Origin: Actinomycetes bacterium
GTDB taxonomy: Bacteria; Actinomycetota; Acidimicrobiia; Acidimicrobiales; SZUA-35
DNA length: 52,306 nucleotides
Direction: 5' to 3'
Assembly (NCBI GenBank): GCA_024280015.1
Contig: JAJRQY010000078.1
Location: forward strand, 1 to 52,306
In this document: piece after piece, positions 1-8,764 of the stretch
Layout: the number at the start of each line of letters is the position of its first letter
How positions within the stretch are numbered: position 1 is the first letter of the stretch
The notes under the pieces: model-generated
What the model saw: only the letters and a program-made list of their open reading frames with translations
Told to the model about the DNA's origin: nothing
The model's database searches: none
Position numbers and translations under genes: made by a program

Positions 1-115
1 GGCGGTCAGGAATTTTATTGAGGTTTGGTATAATCGGCGGAGGTTGCATTCGGTGGTTGGGTATCGTTCACCGGCAGCGGTTCGTGAAGAGTTCGAGTTA
101 TTAGCAGTGGCTTGA
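1..115 (+). CDS. IS3-family transposase, C-terminal end (cut by window edge)
   Basis: Reading from base 2 gives 37 codons ending in TGA at 113-115. The peptide contains WYNRRRLHSVVGYRSPAA, the typical end of the DDE integrase core (rve domain) of IS3/IS150-type transposases. Only this tail lies in the window, so whether the element is intact upstream cannot be judged. It is followed directly by an IS110 remnant on the other strand, so the left edge is an insertion-sequence junk zone. No terminal inverted repeat could be recognised after the stop codon. Confidence 0.85.
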   Translation, partial: AVRNFIEVWYNRRRLHSVVGYRSPAAVREEFELLAVA

Positions 116-125
116 TGCCGCGAAA

Positions 126-499
126 TCAGTTACTCACTCCAGACCGAAGCGTGTGAAACACCTCACGAGCCGCGTAACGTTTGAGACACCGCATGATCTC
201 AGGCCCCGAAAGACCCTCAGTAGTCCGCCGACGGTCATAGGCCTTAGTTCGTCCGCAGTACCGAAGCTTCACCACCACAGCAAGATTGTGAATGGCCAGT
301 TCGCTTGACGATCGCCACCCCAATGAGGCCGATGCCTGGACCTGTTCCCGCCCGAAGCCGGGATCGGCGCCACCCCACATAACCGGGCGGACTTCGGATC
401 GGACCGCATCCGATCGGGATTGTCGCCAGCAGTCACCAACAGCTGAGCAGCATGGTCAATACCGATCCCGACCAGCTCTAGGGTCAACTCCATCAACAT
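126..499 (-). pseudogene. IS110-family transposase remnant, frameshifted and N-terminally truncated
   Basis: On the minus strand, 499 down to about 290 encodes AAQLLVTAGDNPDRMRSD, then LCGVAPIPASGGNRSRHR and GGDRQAN. This is the transposase_20 (helix-hairpin-helix) domain of IS110/IS1111-type transposases. The match then continues in another frame down to 126: LRYCGRTKAYDRRRTTEGLSG, then IMRCLKRYAAREVF. The switch occurs near 290-297 and fits loss of a single base after the RQAN codons, leaving the first frame to run into a stop. The N-terminal DEDD catalytic part is missing, so this is a dead remnant of roughly the last third of the gene. The family assignment is clear from the motifs; the exact deletion point is inferred. 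Confidence 0.85.
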
Positions 500-555
500 A
501 AGTCCGCCGTGATGAGATGCCTGTTCGGGGGTTCAGGTTTGATGGGGGTTGGTCG

Positions 556-1083
556 ATGGGTAGGAGTATGAAATCGCTGACGGGACTGGTGGCGGGGGTT
601 TTGATGATGGGGGTGTTGTCTTCATGTAGCCGTTTCTTTCCTGGCGAAGCAGACGACGATCCCCCAAGCCCAAAAAATCTTACCGTTGGTGTGGCTGGTG
701 GGGGACGCCCCTCCGATCTGGGGTATGACGAAACCGGTATCCAGTTCTCGCTAGAATTGTCTGAACGCGACGCTGAAACACTAGGGGTATCTACGAATCG
801 GCTGGTATCTGAGGAAGAGGATTACGACACCTTCAGATTGGAAACCAGGTTCTTTAAGTATTACGGCCTCCAGACTGAGGATGTGCGGCCGTGTATGGCT
901 GATGATGTGGTGGTCACCAATCTGGGTACTGGTGAAGAGTTCGTGGTTATCGAGGCTGGTGATTGTGAAGACAAGTGGGTTTTCACGGTTGAGGGGATGT
1001 ATGACTATCTGATTGATGCCGGGGCTTGTACGGGTTCGGTCACCCTTGGTGACGGTCGAGAGATCGAGACTCCTTGTCGTTAG
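556..1083 (+). CDS. putative lipoprotein, unknown function
   Basis: A 175-residue protein from the ATG at 556; an ATG at 568 is an alternative start, and an in-frame ATG at 517 would add an atypical leader. The N-terminus is a short basic segment, a hydrophobic stretch and the lipobox LSSC with Cys about 24, so a lipid-anchored exported protein is predicted. The mature part is acidic, with cysteines spaced as possible disulfides (RPCMADD, EAGDCED, DAGACTG, ETPCR). No enzyme motif is recognised. It lies between IS debris and the 3' end of smc, so it may be a local or acquired gene. Confidence 0.7.
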   Translation: MGRSMKSLTGLVAGVLMMGVLSSCSRFFPGEADDDPPSPKNLTVGVAGGGRPSDLGYDETGIQFSLELSERDAETLGVSTNRLVSEEEDYDTFRLETRFFKYYGLQTEDVRPCMADDVVVTNLGTGEEFVVIEAGDCEDKWVFTVEGMYDYLIDAGACTGSVTLGDGREIETPCR

Positions 1084-1186
1084 TGAGTCTGGAATCGCCC
1101 CCGACTCATTGCTCTCAGGACAGAAGCTCACCGATTGGTACGCGAGGCGATCGTTTTCGATCATCTGGCGTGCCAGTGGTCGAGAT

Positions 1187-4100
1187 CTAGGTGTGGGCTG
1201 CGACCTTTTCACTGACGACCTTGGATGAGCCGCCGGGCTTCATGCTGACACCATAAAGTACATCGGCGGCTTCCATGGTCCGCTTCTGGTGACTGACGAT
1301 GATGAGCTGTGCTTCGCTCCGGAACTCTTGCACCAGGGCCAAGAATCGATGCAGGTTCATGTCGTCCAAGGCAGCCTCGACTTCATCCATCACATAGAAC
1401 GGCGACGGCCGGCTCTTGAACACTGCGAACAGGAAGCCAAGCGCCGTCAACGAACGTTCCCCACCAGAGAGCAGCGAAAGTTTCTTCACGTTCTTGCCTG
1501 ACGGCTTTGCTTCGATCTCGACACCAGTGTTCAGCAGATCGTTGGGGTCGGTGAGCTTGACCGCTCCGCGACCACCGGGGAACAAGGTTTGGAACAGGTC
1601 AACAAAGTTGGTGGCAACGTCGGCGTAGGCGGCGGAGAACACATTGACGATCTCGGCATCAATTTCTCGAATGAGACGCAAGAGTTCGCGCTTGGTGCTC
1701 TTCACATCCTGCAACTGTGCATCCAGGAACTCGTGGCGCTCCTTCAACTCTTCGAACTCTTCCAGCGCCAACGGGTTGATTGGACCCAGCAGTTTCAGCT
1801 CACGCTCCAACTCTCGCGTCCTGCTCTCTGGGCTGGACCCTTCGGGCACCTCGGGAAGTTCAGCTTCCATTGCCACTGATGGCTCGGTATCAAGATCTCG
1901 ACGGACAGCTTCGGTGAGGGTTTCGAGCCGAACACCGTTCTCGGCATCAGCCAGATCCAGACGATTGCACTTCTCGCGAACTTCGACCAGCTCTCGTTCT
2001 GCCGCTCGGCGTTCCTTGCGACGCTCCGAAAGACTTTCTGCTACTTCCTTCGAAGCCTGAGACTGTGCTTCTTGTTCGGTTCGCAGAAGTCCAAGCCAGG
2101 ATGTGAGCGTGATGCTCTTGTCGTCCAGTTGACCAGCAAGATCGTCGACAACACGCAGCGACTGCTCAAGGTCTTCACGGCGAACCTTGACCGCGGCGCG
2201 TTCGGTAACGAGCCGCTCCAGTCGTTTCTCGACCTCGCCCTGGCGAAGGATCAACGACTCGCGTCGGCTGTCCAAGGCAGCTGCGCGCACCTCGAGTTCG
2301 GTACGGGTATTGGCTACTCGGCGGGCGTGCTGTTCGAGCGCGGTGCGCGACTCATCCATTGACTTCGTTCGGTCGAAGTGTGCGGCTTCTGCTGCTTCCA
2401 GCCCTGGCAAGCTGAGCTGCAACTCGTCCAACTGCGCTCGGTCTTGGGCTTGACGGTCACCAATGGCCGCAAACTGTTCGTCCAGCCGTTCTCGGTCAGC
2501 GACCAGGTCATTGATTTGAGATGTGGTTCGTTCGACGGTAGCCAGCGCGCTTTCTAGCTTGGATTGGGCCTGGCGGAGCGACTCTTGGACCTCTCGCCTC
2601 TGGTTACGTCCCTCGTCCAGCTCACGGCGTGCCGCCAGCAGGATTGTTTGCGCCTGTTCGGCTACATGGGAGGTTTCGGCTGCCTTCGCAACCGCCTCTT
2701 CCAGGGCAGCACCGGTAGCGCCCGTTCCCGCCTGGCCAATACTCCATCCGCCAGGGCCGAACCGGTCGCCGTTTCGGGTGACGACGGTGGTGTCAGGGTG
2801 TTCGAGGGCCGTATCCAGGGCTCCTCGCCAGTCCGAATCCAGCGCTACGGCCCCGCCAAAGAGCGCATCAAGCAGACCCTCAACATCAGGACGAAGGGCT
2901 CGAACGTGGCTCCGCACTGGTTCGCCAACCGCAGGAGTTTCAACGTTCTGGCGAGAGGACCCGAGAGCAAGAACGGCTCCAGAAAGATCACGAGCGGATA
3001 GAGCTTCGAGCGCGGCCCGGCCATGCTCGACGTCATCAACGACGACGGCCAACATCGCTTGGCCAGCAGCAGCTTCAACCGCGGCATCCCAACCGTCATC
3101 GATGGCGACAAGATCCAACAGGGTGCCCAGAACTCCGGATGCGCCGACCAGAGCATCGGCACCAGCCGCACTCCTGGCGGCATCGAGGGCTTGGCTCAGG
3201 GCATCAGCCGTCGCCTTCCAGCGACTGGCTGCGCCGTCTGCAGTGCGTCGAGCTTCGATCGCTGACTCCACTGCTTCATCTTTGGCTATCCGGTCGGTGG
3301 CCGCGCCCTCAACCGACTTCGTCAACGTTGGGATTTCCGGCGTCAGCTTGTCGACGGATTCCTGAGCTTCGGCCCGGCTTTGCATGAGGCGATCGTGCCG
3401 AGCGCCAAGGGCATCCAACTGCTCGCTCAGCCTGCGACTCTCTTGCTCATCGCGTTGGGCCGCCGATTGCATCGCTGTGAGCTGGGTCCGAACCTCAGCT
3501 GCCTGAACTGGTGCTGGACCAATACCTTCACCCCAGGCTTCTTCGAAGGATTCCTGGTCGCTGCTCAGGCGACGCTCGACCACTTCGAGCTCGTTGAATT
3601 CCGGCTCAAGATCTTGGCGATCACTGACCGAAACAGTCAGCGATTCGACGATTCGCGCCGCTTCGGCTTCCAGGCTGGACACGACCCCGTCATCAACGGC
3701 TGATTGCAATTCACCTTGCAGTCGACGCTGACGCTCAGCCACCACATTCTTCTGTCCACGGATGCGTTCCTGCAGACTGAGGGCCCGCGACAAGACGTCG
3801 GCAACATCAGAACCACCAAGAGCTGCTAGTTCGGCTTCGGCCTCTAGTACGCCACGATCAAAGCTGGCCAACGACGTCTTTAGTTGGACCTCTCTCGCGT
3901 CAAAATCGATTCGTTGACGGCCAGATACCTCAAGCTTGGCCGTCAATGCCTTGAGTTCTCGACCAACCAGGTGAAGTTTTAGGGCCGCGAGTTCGGTAAC
4001 AAGGTCGCCGTGTCGACGGGCGGCATCGGCCTGCTTTTCTAGCGGACGAAGCTGGCGCCGGACTTCTCGGACCAGATCAGCGAGACGATTCAGGTTCTCG

Positions 4101-4654
4101 TCCGTTGCGCCGAGACGGCGTTCGGCCCGTTCCTTACGCTTGCGAAACTTGAGAACACCAGCCGCTTCTTCGATGATGGCCCGACGTTCTTCGGGCCGAG
4201 CATTAAGAACAGCATCAATCTGGCCCTGGGACACGATGATGTGCTGCTGGCGGCCAACACCGGAATCGCTCAACAGGTCCTGAATGTCGAGAAGCCGGCA
4301 GGAGACCCCGTTGATGGCGTATTCGGATTCGCCGGTACGAAACAGGGTTCGGGTGATCGTGACTTCGGTGAAGTCGATGGCCAGCATGCCATCACTATTG
4401 TCAATAGTGAGCGACACTTCGGCTCGGCCAAGGGCGGGCCGTTTCTGCGTTCCGGCAAAGATGATGTCGTCCATCTTCTGTGCTCGTACTGCCTTCGGGG
4501 CCTGGGCGCCGAGAACCCACGCCATGGCATCAACCACGTTGGACTTGCCGCTCCCGTTTGGACCGACAACTACGGTGACACCTGGTTCAAGATCCAGCGT
4601 TGCCGGGTCGGCGAACGACTTGAACCCCTTAATTGAGAGTGATTTCAGGTACAC
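1187..4654 (-). CDS. smc: chromosome segregation protein SMC
   Basis: A 1155-residue SMC ATPase, normal length for bacterial SMC, which organises and segregates chromosomes as a dimer with ScpA/ScpB. The N-terminus MYLKSLSIKGFKSF is canonical. Walker A is GPNGSGKS (residues 31-38). Two long coiled-coil arms flank a hinge around residues 500-640 (GVLGTLLDLVAIDDGWDAAV region). The C-terminal head carries the ABC signature LSGGERSLTALGFLFA and Walker B FYVMDEVEAALDD. It is the last gene of the minus-strand block, starting 9 bp after the Fpg-like gene. The ftsY often found downstream is not seen; IS remnants lie there instead. Confidence 0.97.
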   Translation of the reverse strand: MYLKSLSIKGFKSFADPATLDLEPGVTVVVGPNGSGKSNVVDAMAWVLGAQAPKAVRAQKMDDIIFAGTQKRPALGRAEVSLTIDNSDGMLAIDFTEVTITRTLFRTGESEYAINGVSCRLLDIQDLLSDSGVGRQQHIIVSQGQIDAVLNARPEERRAIIEEAAGVLKFRKRKERAERRLGATDENLNRLADLVREVRRQLRPLEKQADAARRHGDLVTELAALKLHLVGRELKALTAKLEVSGRQRIDFDAREVQLKTSLASFDRGVLEAEAELAALGGSDVADVLSRALSLQERIRGQKNVVAERQRRLQGELQSAVDDGVVSSLEAEAARIVESLTVSVSDRQDLEPEFNELEVVERRLSSDQESFEEAWGEGIGPAPVQAAEVRTQLTAMQSAAQRDEQESRRLSEQLDALGARHDRLMQSRAEAQESVDKLTPEIPTLTKSVEGAATDRIAKDEAVESAIEARRTADGAASRWKATADALSQALDAARSAAGADALVGASGVLGTLLDLVAIDDGWDAAVEAAAGQAMLAVVVDDVEHGRAALEALSARDLSGAVLALGSSRQNVETPAVGEPVRSHVRALRPDVEGLLDALFGGAVALDSDWRGALDTALEHPDTTVVTRNGDRFGPGGWSIGQAGTGATGAALEEAVAKAAETSHVAEQAQTILLAARRELDEGRNQRREVQESLRQAQSKLESALATVERTTSQINDLVADRERLDEQFAAIGDRQAQDRAQLDELQLSLPGLEAAEAAHFDRTKSMDESRTALEQHARRVANTRTELEVRAAALDSRRESLILRQGEVEKRLERLVTERAAVKVRREDLEQSLRVVDDLAGQLDDKSITLTSWLGLLRTEQEAQSQASKEVAESLSERRKERRAAERELVEVREKCNRLDLADAENGVRLETLTEAVRRDLDTEPSVAMEAELPEVPEGSSPESRTRELERELKLLGPINPLALEEFEELKERHEFLDAQLQDVKSTKRELLRLIREIDAEIVNVFSAAYADVATNFVDLFQTLFPGGRGAVKLTDPNDLLNTGVEIEAKPSGKNVKKLSLLSGGERSLTALGFLFAVFKSRPSPFYVMDEVEAALDDMNLHRFLALVQEFRSEAQLIIVSHQKRTMEAADVLYGVSMKPGGSSKVVSEKVAAHT

Positions 4655-4663
4655 GGCTGAATG

Positions 4664-5494
4664 CTAGACCTGGGTCGAGCAGAAGAAAACAGGCTTGCCT
4701 TTAAAGGTCGCCTTGGAGATCGGGGTCCGAGACCGAGGACTCAAATCACCCGCCTTGTCATAGACAGCCAGATGGTCGGCGAACTCTCCAGGAGTTCCAC
4801 TCAGGTCCACGAACGGCCGCTTCTCCAGTGAAGTGCCCCGATACTTGATGGCGTCATGCAAGATGCCAACGACCGACCGGTACAAGCGACGAACCTCTTG
4901 GGTCGAAAGCTGGTTGGACTTGCGGTCATACCGCAAACCAGCGTCGAACAAGATCTCGTCGCTATAGATGGGGCCGATTCCCACAAATGAGGTCGGATCC
5001 ATGAGGAGAGCCTTGAGTGGCTCTGTCCGACGAAGAACAAAGCGGCCAAAGTCAATCCAGGACATTGGCTGACTAAGCAAGTCAAGCGGGTGATCTTCGG
5101 CTGCTTCAAGACCGGCAACGAACTCTTCTGAGGTCACCAGAATAACTGCGGTAGCGTCGGCGATCCGAAGATCGCCACCCTGGGTAAAGGTGATGGTCAC
5201 ATCGATGTCATTGGCCATGCTGACGCGGCTGGCAACCCGCTCCATCCGGCCGGCTCCGCCAAGGCGGATACCGAGGACCATCTCATTGTCCATGTGGAAG
5301 ACAATCATGGTCCCTTCACGCTCAACAACGGAGACTTTTGCTCCAAGCAAGGGCTCGGCGAAGGACTTCTTGGTGCGATACGCCTCCATTGGCTTCAAGG
5401 TCTTGGCGTCAACTGCCTTGACCTTGCGGCCAACAACATCTCGCTCAAGATCACGTCGCAGGGTTTCAATCTCTGGTAGCTCTAAATCGGCCAT
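4664..5494 (-). CDS. Fpg/Nei-family protein lacking catalytic and zinc-finger residues
   Basis: A 276-residue homologue of formamidopyrimidine-DNA glycosylase sitting exactly where fpg/mutM belongs, between rnc and smc. The overall fold is recognisable: LELPEIETLRRDLE start, LGGAGRM, GIGPIYSDEILFDAGL helix-two-turn-helix, and TPISK...FFCSTQ tail. In active Fpg, Met is followed by catalytic Pro2-Glu3. Here the protein begins MADLELPE, with Leu4 at the Pro position and a three-residue extension. The RGK lysine is EGT (Thr62), the GIGNIY asparagine is Pro175, and the zinc-finger CPRC is SPRS (252-255). FCPxC is FCSTQ and the zinc-finger arginine is Lys. Starts at 5503 (overlapping the rnc stop) or 5506 would lengthen the N-terminus but not restore Pro2. 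A non-catalytic DNA-binding or repurposed role is inferred. Confidence 0.88.
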   Translation of the reverse strand: MADLELPEIETLRRDLERDVVGRKVKAVDAKTLKPMEAYRTKKSFAEPLLGAKVSVVEREGTMIVFHMDNEMVLGIRLGGAGRMERVASRVSMANDIDVTITFTQGGDLRIADATAVILVTSEEFVAGLEAAEDHPLDLLSQPMSWIDFGRFVLRRTEPLKALLMDPTSFVGIGPIYSDEILFDAGLRYDRKSNQLSTQEVRRLYRSVVGILHDAIKYRGTSLEKRPFVDLSGTPGEFADHLAVYDKAGDLSPRSRTPISKATFKGKPVFFCSTQV

Positions 5495-5502
5495 GGCGCC
5501 CA

Positions 5503-6195
5503 TCACTCTTCCACTGCATTGGCGAGAACGATCCAGGCCGACCGGGCGGCCGCCTGCTCTGCTCTCTTCTTTGATGTTCCTTTTCCTTCACCCATTGCCT
5601 CACCTTTGACTACGGCCACCGCTTTGAAGCGGCGATCGTGATCGGGGCCGCTGCCCTCGATCTGGTAGGCGGGTGATCCGAGCCCAAGCTCGGCGGTTAA
5701 TTCTTGAAGACGCGTTTTGTAGTCGTCTCGTCCGGGGCGCTCAGCACCAACGGTGATGTCTTCCAGCAAGAGTGCGAGCACCACGTCCTGGGTCGATTCC
5801 CAACCAGAGTCCAGGTAGATGGCGCCAAGGACCGCTTCGAGCGAGTCGGCCAGAATCGATTCCTTGTCACGACCACCAGACTGATCTTCGCCCTTGCCGA
5901 GCAGCAGGATTGAGCCGAGGTCGAGTCGTGCCGCTACTTCAGCCAAGGTCGCAGTGTTTACAACCGAGGCTCGCAACTTGGCCAGCTCGCCTTCTGAGAG
6001 GTCTGGATAGGTGGCATGGATGTGGTCGGTGACAACCAACCCAAGTACGGCATCACCCAAAAATTCCAAACGTTCGTTTGACGTGACATTCTCGTGCTCG
6101 GAGCAATAGCTCCGATGAGTCGATGCCAGCCGGAGCCGGGCAGGATCAATGAACGTGTAGCCAAGACGGCGCGAAAACGCGTCCGTCTCAGGCAT
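5503..6195 (-). CDS. rnc: ribonuclease III
   Basis: A 230-residue endoribonuclease that cleaves double-stranded RNA in rRNA precursor processing and mRNA turnover. The family signature NERLEFLGDAVLG (residues 40-52) carries the catalytic Glu and Asp. The second acidic site DSLEAVLGAIYLDSG follows, and the C-terminal double-stranded RNA-binding domain includes DYKTRLQELTAELG and GKGTSKKRAEQAAA. Length and domain order are standard. The stop codon touches the next gene's start region, so rnc and the Fpg-like gene are probably translationally coupled. acpP lies 50 bp upstream. Confidence 0.96.
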   Translation of the reverse strand: MPETDAFSRRLGYTFIDPARLRLASTHRSYCSEHENVTSNERLEFLGDAVLGLVVTDHIHATYPDLSEGELAKLRASVVNTATLAEVAARLDLGSILLLGKGEDQSGGRDKESILADSLEAVLGAIYLDSGWESTQDVVLALLLEDITVGAERPGRDDYKTRLQELTAELGLGSPAYQIEGSGPDHDRRFKAVAVVKGEAMGEGKGTSKKRAEQAAARSAWIVLANAVEE

Positions 6196-6245
6196 CTGAA
6201 TCTCGGTCGATTCGCTCGCCGATGGGGGGAGGGTGTCCGTATCGC

Positions 6246-6545
6246 TCAGGACTCCGCACCAACCTGGCCATAGACATAGTCAACGGCATCACGGACGGTC
6301 TTGAGATCTTGTAAATCTTCGTCTTCGATTCGGAAACCGACGGTGCGATCTGAAAGTTCTTCTTCGATTGCTTCGACCAGTTCGATCAGGGCGAGGGAGT
6401 CTGCATCAAGATCGTCAGCGAAGGAGCTGCCCTCTTCAATATTGTCTGGTTCCATTTCCAGGATGTCCGCTAGCCGGTCCCGTACGAGCGCGACCACATC
6501 GACTCGGCTCATCGGCGACTGTTCCATATGAGTTTCAGCGGGCAT
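6246..6545 (-). CDS. acpP: acyl carrier protein
   Basis: A 99-residue acidic carrier protein for fatty-acid synthesis. The 4'-phosphopantetheine attachment motif DADSLALIELV places the modified serine at about residue 50. Helix I (VVALVRDRLADILEMEP) and helix III (LQDLKTVRDAVDYVYGQV) are typical. It is slightly longer than usual (about 80 residues) because of the N-terminal MPAETHMEQSP; the internal Met at residue 7 or 12 could be the real start. Its position between plsX and rnc matches conserved fatty-acid/rnc gene clusters. Confidence 0.93.
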   Translation of the reverse strand: MPAETHMEQSPMSRVDVVALVRDRLADILEMEPDNIEEGSSFADDLDADSLALIELVEAIEEELSDRTVGFRIEDEDLQDLKTVRDAVDYVYGQVGAES

Positions 6546-6634
6546 CGAAAATCCTTCACACGGGCATAGAACGTCGAAAGTCTAACGGATTAGTGACCGG
6601 TTTCTGGGCTAGGAACAGGAATGAGAAGATGCTC

Positions 6635-7648
6635 CTATTCGGCTCCGAAGGAGACCATGTCACGGATCCGTTGGACAATATCGACCTCGACCATGTCCGA
6701 AGCCGTCCGGATGGCATTGGCAATACCGTAGGGAGTGGCCGAACCATGGGCGATCATCGAAACCCCTTTTGTCCCAAGAAGGGCAGCTGAGCCACGAGAA
6801 GCCGAGTCGAACTCAGTCAGTAGTGGGGCAAGAACCGGATCGATAATTCCGGAGATTTCTGCCAGCTCTTGGGTGGAACGTAGGGCGGCACGAATTGCGC
6901 CGAGGGCAATGTCGAAGCCGCCTTCCAACGACTTCAGGATGATATTCCCGGTGAATCCGTCGCAGACAATGACATCGGCGGTGCCCGCCATCACGTCACC
7001 GCCCTCCATATTGCCAACATAGGAGGCGCCACAGGCGTCGGCCCAGTCAGTGTTCTCCAGGAGGGAACAGGTCTCCTTGACCAGCGAGTTGCCTTTCCCG
7101 GCCTCTTCACCAATGGTCATGACCCCGACTCGGGGGGATTCAATGCCGAACCGGGCACGGGCATAGACCGTTCCCATCTGGGCGAACCGGACCATCCATT
7201 CTGGATTGCAATCGGCATTGGCACCACAATCGAGCAAGGTGCTTGGCGTACTACCGAGTACCGGGAAGGGAACGGCAATTGCCGGTCGGGAGACACCCCG
7301 AATTCGCCCGAGCCTAAGGAGCGAAGCAGCCATGGCCGCGCCGGTGTTGCCAGCGCTCAGTAGGGCTGAGGCTTGGCCATCGCGCACAGCCTCGGCCGCC
7401 CGCACAATGGAGGAGTCCTTCATTTTGCGAACGCTGGAGGCAGGCTCAGCGTCCATGGCAATCACTTCGGAGGCGGCGATGACCGGGATCCCACCGGTGT
7501 CACCGATCTCGTCTGGCCTGCCTACCAGAACAACGGGCACGCCGAACTGTTCGACCGCAAGTTTGGCCCCCTCGACAATGGAGGCCGGCGCATTGTCTCC
7601 GCCCATTGCGTCAACGGCGATGGGGAGACGAGGTGAGGTTTCGCTCAC
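6635..7648 (-). CDS. plsX: phosphate acyltransferase PlsX
   Basis: PlsX converts acyl-ACP and phosphate to acyl-phosphate, the donor for PlsY in phospholipid synthesis. Family motifs seen are LPIAVDAMGGDNAP at the N-terminus, SALLSAGNTGAAMAASLLRLGRIRGVSRPAIA, and GNILLKSLEG-like GNIILKSLEGGFD. The reading frame is open up to 7774, but the GTG at 7648 (VSETSPRLPIAVDAMGGD) gives 337 residues, fits PlsX length and lies just after the rpmF stop, so it is chosen. The order rpmF-plsX-acpP is a classic lipid-synthesis arrangement. Confidence 0.95.
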   Translation of the reverse strand: MSETSPRLPIAVDAMGGDNAPASIVEGAKLAVEQFGVPVVLVGRPDEIGDTGGIPVIAASEVIAMDAEPASSVRKMKDSSIVRAAEAVRDGQASALLSAGNTGAAMAASLLRLGRIRGVSRPAIAVPFPVLGSTPSTLLDCGANADCNPEWMVRFAQMGTVYARARFGIESPRVGVMTIGEEAGKGNSLVKETCSLLENTDWADACGASYVGNMEGGDVMAGTADVIVCDGFTGNIILKSLEGGFDIALGAIRAALRSTQELAEISGIIDPVLAPLLTEFDSASRGSAALLGTKGVSMIAHGSATPYGIANAIRTASDMVEVDIVQRIRDMVSFGAE

Positions 7649-7661
7649 GGGGCCGGGAAAC

Positions 7662-7841
7662 TCAGTCGACTTCGATGACCTGACGGCCGTTGTACCAGCC
7701 GCAGCTGCTACAGACACGGTGAGGCAACTTGGCTTCTGCACAATGGGAGCAAAGGCTCCGTGCAGGCGCAGCAAGCTTCCAGCTCGAGGCTCGACGACTG
7801 CGAGTCTTGGACTTGGAGGTCTTTTTCTTTGGGACGGCCAT
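7662..7841 (-). CDS. rpmF: 50S ribosomal protein L32
   Basis: A 59-residue protein starting [18 protein letters not shown], the hallmark of L32. It has a CxxC...CxxC zinc-binding pair (CSHC and CSSC). The ATG at 7841 is chosen because the family always begins MAVPK; the open frame extends further upstream without homology. It is the first gene of the minus-strand run rpmF-plsX-acpP-rnc. The 160-bp gap to the divergent gene at 8002 probably contains both promoters. Confidence 0.96.
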   Translation of the reverse strand: MAVPKKKTSKSKTRSRRASSWKLAAPARSLCSHCAEAKLPHRVCSSCGWYNGRQVIEVD

Positions 7842-8001
7842 GAGGAATCCAGTACTCGTTTTTCGATCGGGGGCGTACACCGACCGGTGGACGCGAGCGG
7901 GAAAGCATACCGCCTTCAGAGCCAAGCCGCGACTGCCTCCTAAGTCCGCCAAAATGCTGACATCCAACAATTCCTCCACGCTGGCCGTCTAATGTCCCTC
8001 T

Positions 8002-8667
8002 ATGACTGAGGGAACCCCACAACCGCCACAACAACCAGGCCAATCGGCCCAGCCCCCTGGCGGCTACCCGCCCCCACAACCGCCTCCGACACAGGCCGCA
8101 CCACCGGCCGGGGGATACCCGTCACCACAGACACCACCACCCCAACCGCCAGCCACTGGCTACCCCCAGCAGGGCTATCAACAGCCAGGCCAGGCCACGC
8201 AATACCCGCAGCAGAGCTATCCCCAACCGCAGCAGTACCCCCAGCAGGCTCAGCCTCACCAACCGCCAAAGAAAAGCAATGTCAAGAAGATCTTGCTCAT
8301 CCTCGGGCTGGTCATTGGACTACCACTGATCGGTATCGGTGCCTGCACCTTCTTCTTGCTTGGCGCAGTCACGGGACCTGTTGATGAGTCCAACGCCATG
8401 CTCGCCTTATTGGATGAGGGCAAGTACCAGGAGGCCTACGACTCGTTTGATCCAACCTGCACCGGCGACTTTGGGGTCGAAGACATTCGGGCGATCTGGG
8501 CCGGTGTTGAGATCGACGGATACAACCTAAACGACGTCAGCGTACAAAATTCGAAGGCTGACGTCAGCGGCACTGTCTCCGTTAACGGAGGGATCTCCAA
8601 CCCCATCAGTTTCGAACTCAACAAGCGTGACGGCGATTGGAAGGTCTGCGGCTTTACCGTCGAATAG
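8002..8667 (+). CDS. proline/glutamine-rich single-TM protein (paralogue 1)
   Basis: A 221-residue protein with three parts. Residues 1-92 are low complexity, rich in Pro, Gln, Gly and Tyr with repeated YPQQ/GYP blocks. Residues about 95-122 form one transmembrane helix, KKILLILGLVIGLPLIGIGAC. The outside domain of about 100 residues contains a DEGKYQEAYDSFDPTC segment and ends with GDWKVCGFTVE. This is the layout of DUF4878-like membrane-anchored proteins. The helix ends in IGAC, which resembles a lipobox, but the long cytosolic N-terminus argues against lipidation. A paralogue follows 97 bp downstream. Function unknown. It lies on the opposite strand inside an otherwise conserved minus-strand block. 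Confidence 0.75.
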   Translation: MTEGTPQPPQQPGQSAQPPGGYPPPQPPPTQAAPPAGGYPSPQTPPPQPPATGYPQQGYQQPGQATQYPQQSYPQPQQYPQQAQPHQPPKKSNVKKILLILGLVIGLPLIGIGACTFFLLGAVTGPVDESNAMLALLDEGKYQEAYDSFDPTCTGDFGVEDIRAIWAGVEIDGYNLNDVSVQNSKADVSGTVSVNGGISNPISFELNKRDGDWKVCGFTVE

Positions 8668-8764
8668 TTCATGGCACCGTCAGCACTTGCTGACCGGCAA
8701 GAACTAGGTCACCGCCTGCCCTACTGTGGGTCGACACCCAAAGGACCACCACGAAGGTAGAACC

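Noticed and set aside
2523-3365. A long plus-strand open frame inside smc
   Set aside because: Ser/Arg/Ala-rich shadow of the SMC coiled coil and hinge with no domain motif; smc is certain on the other strand.
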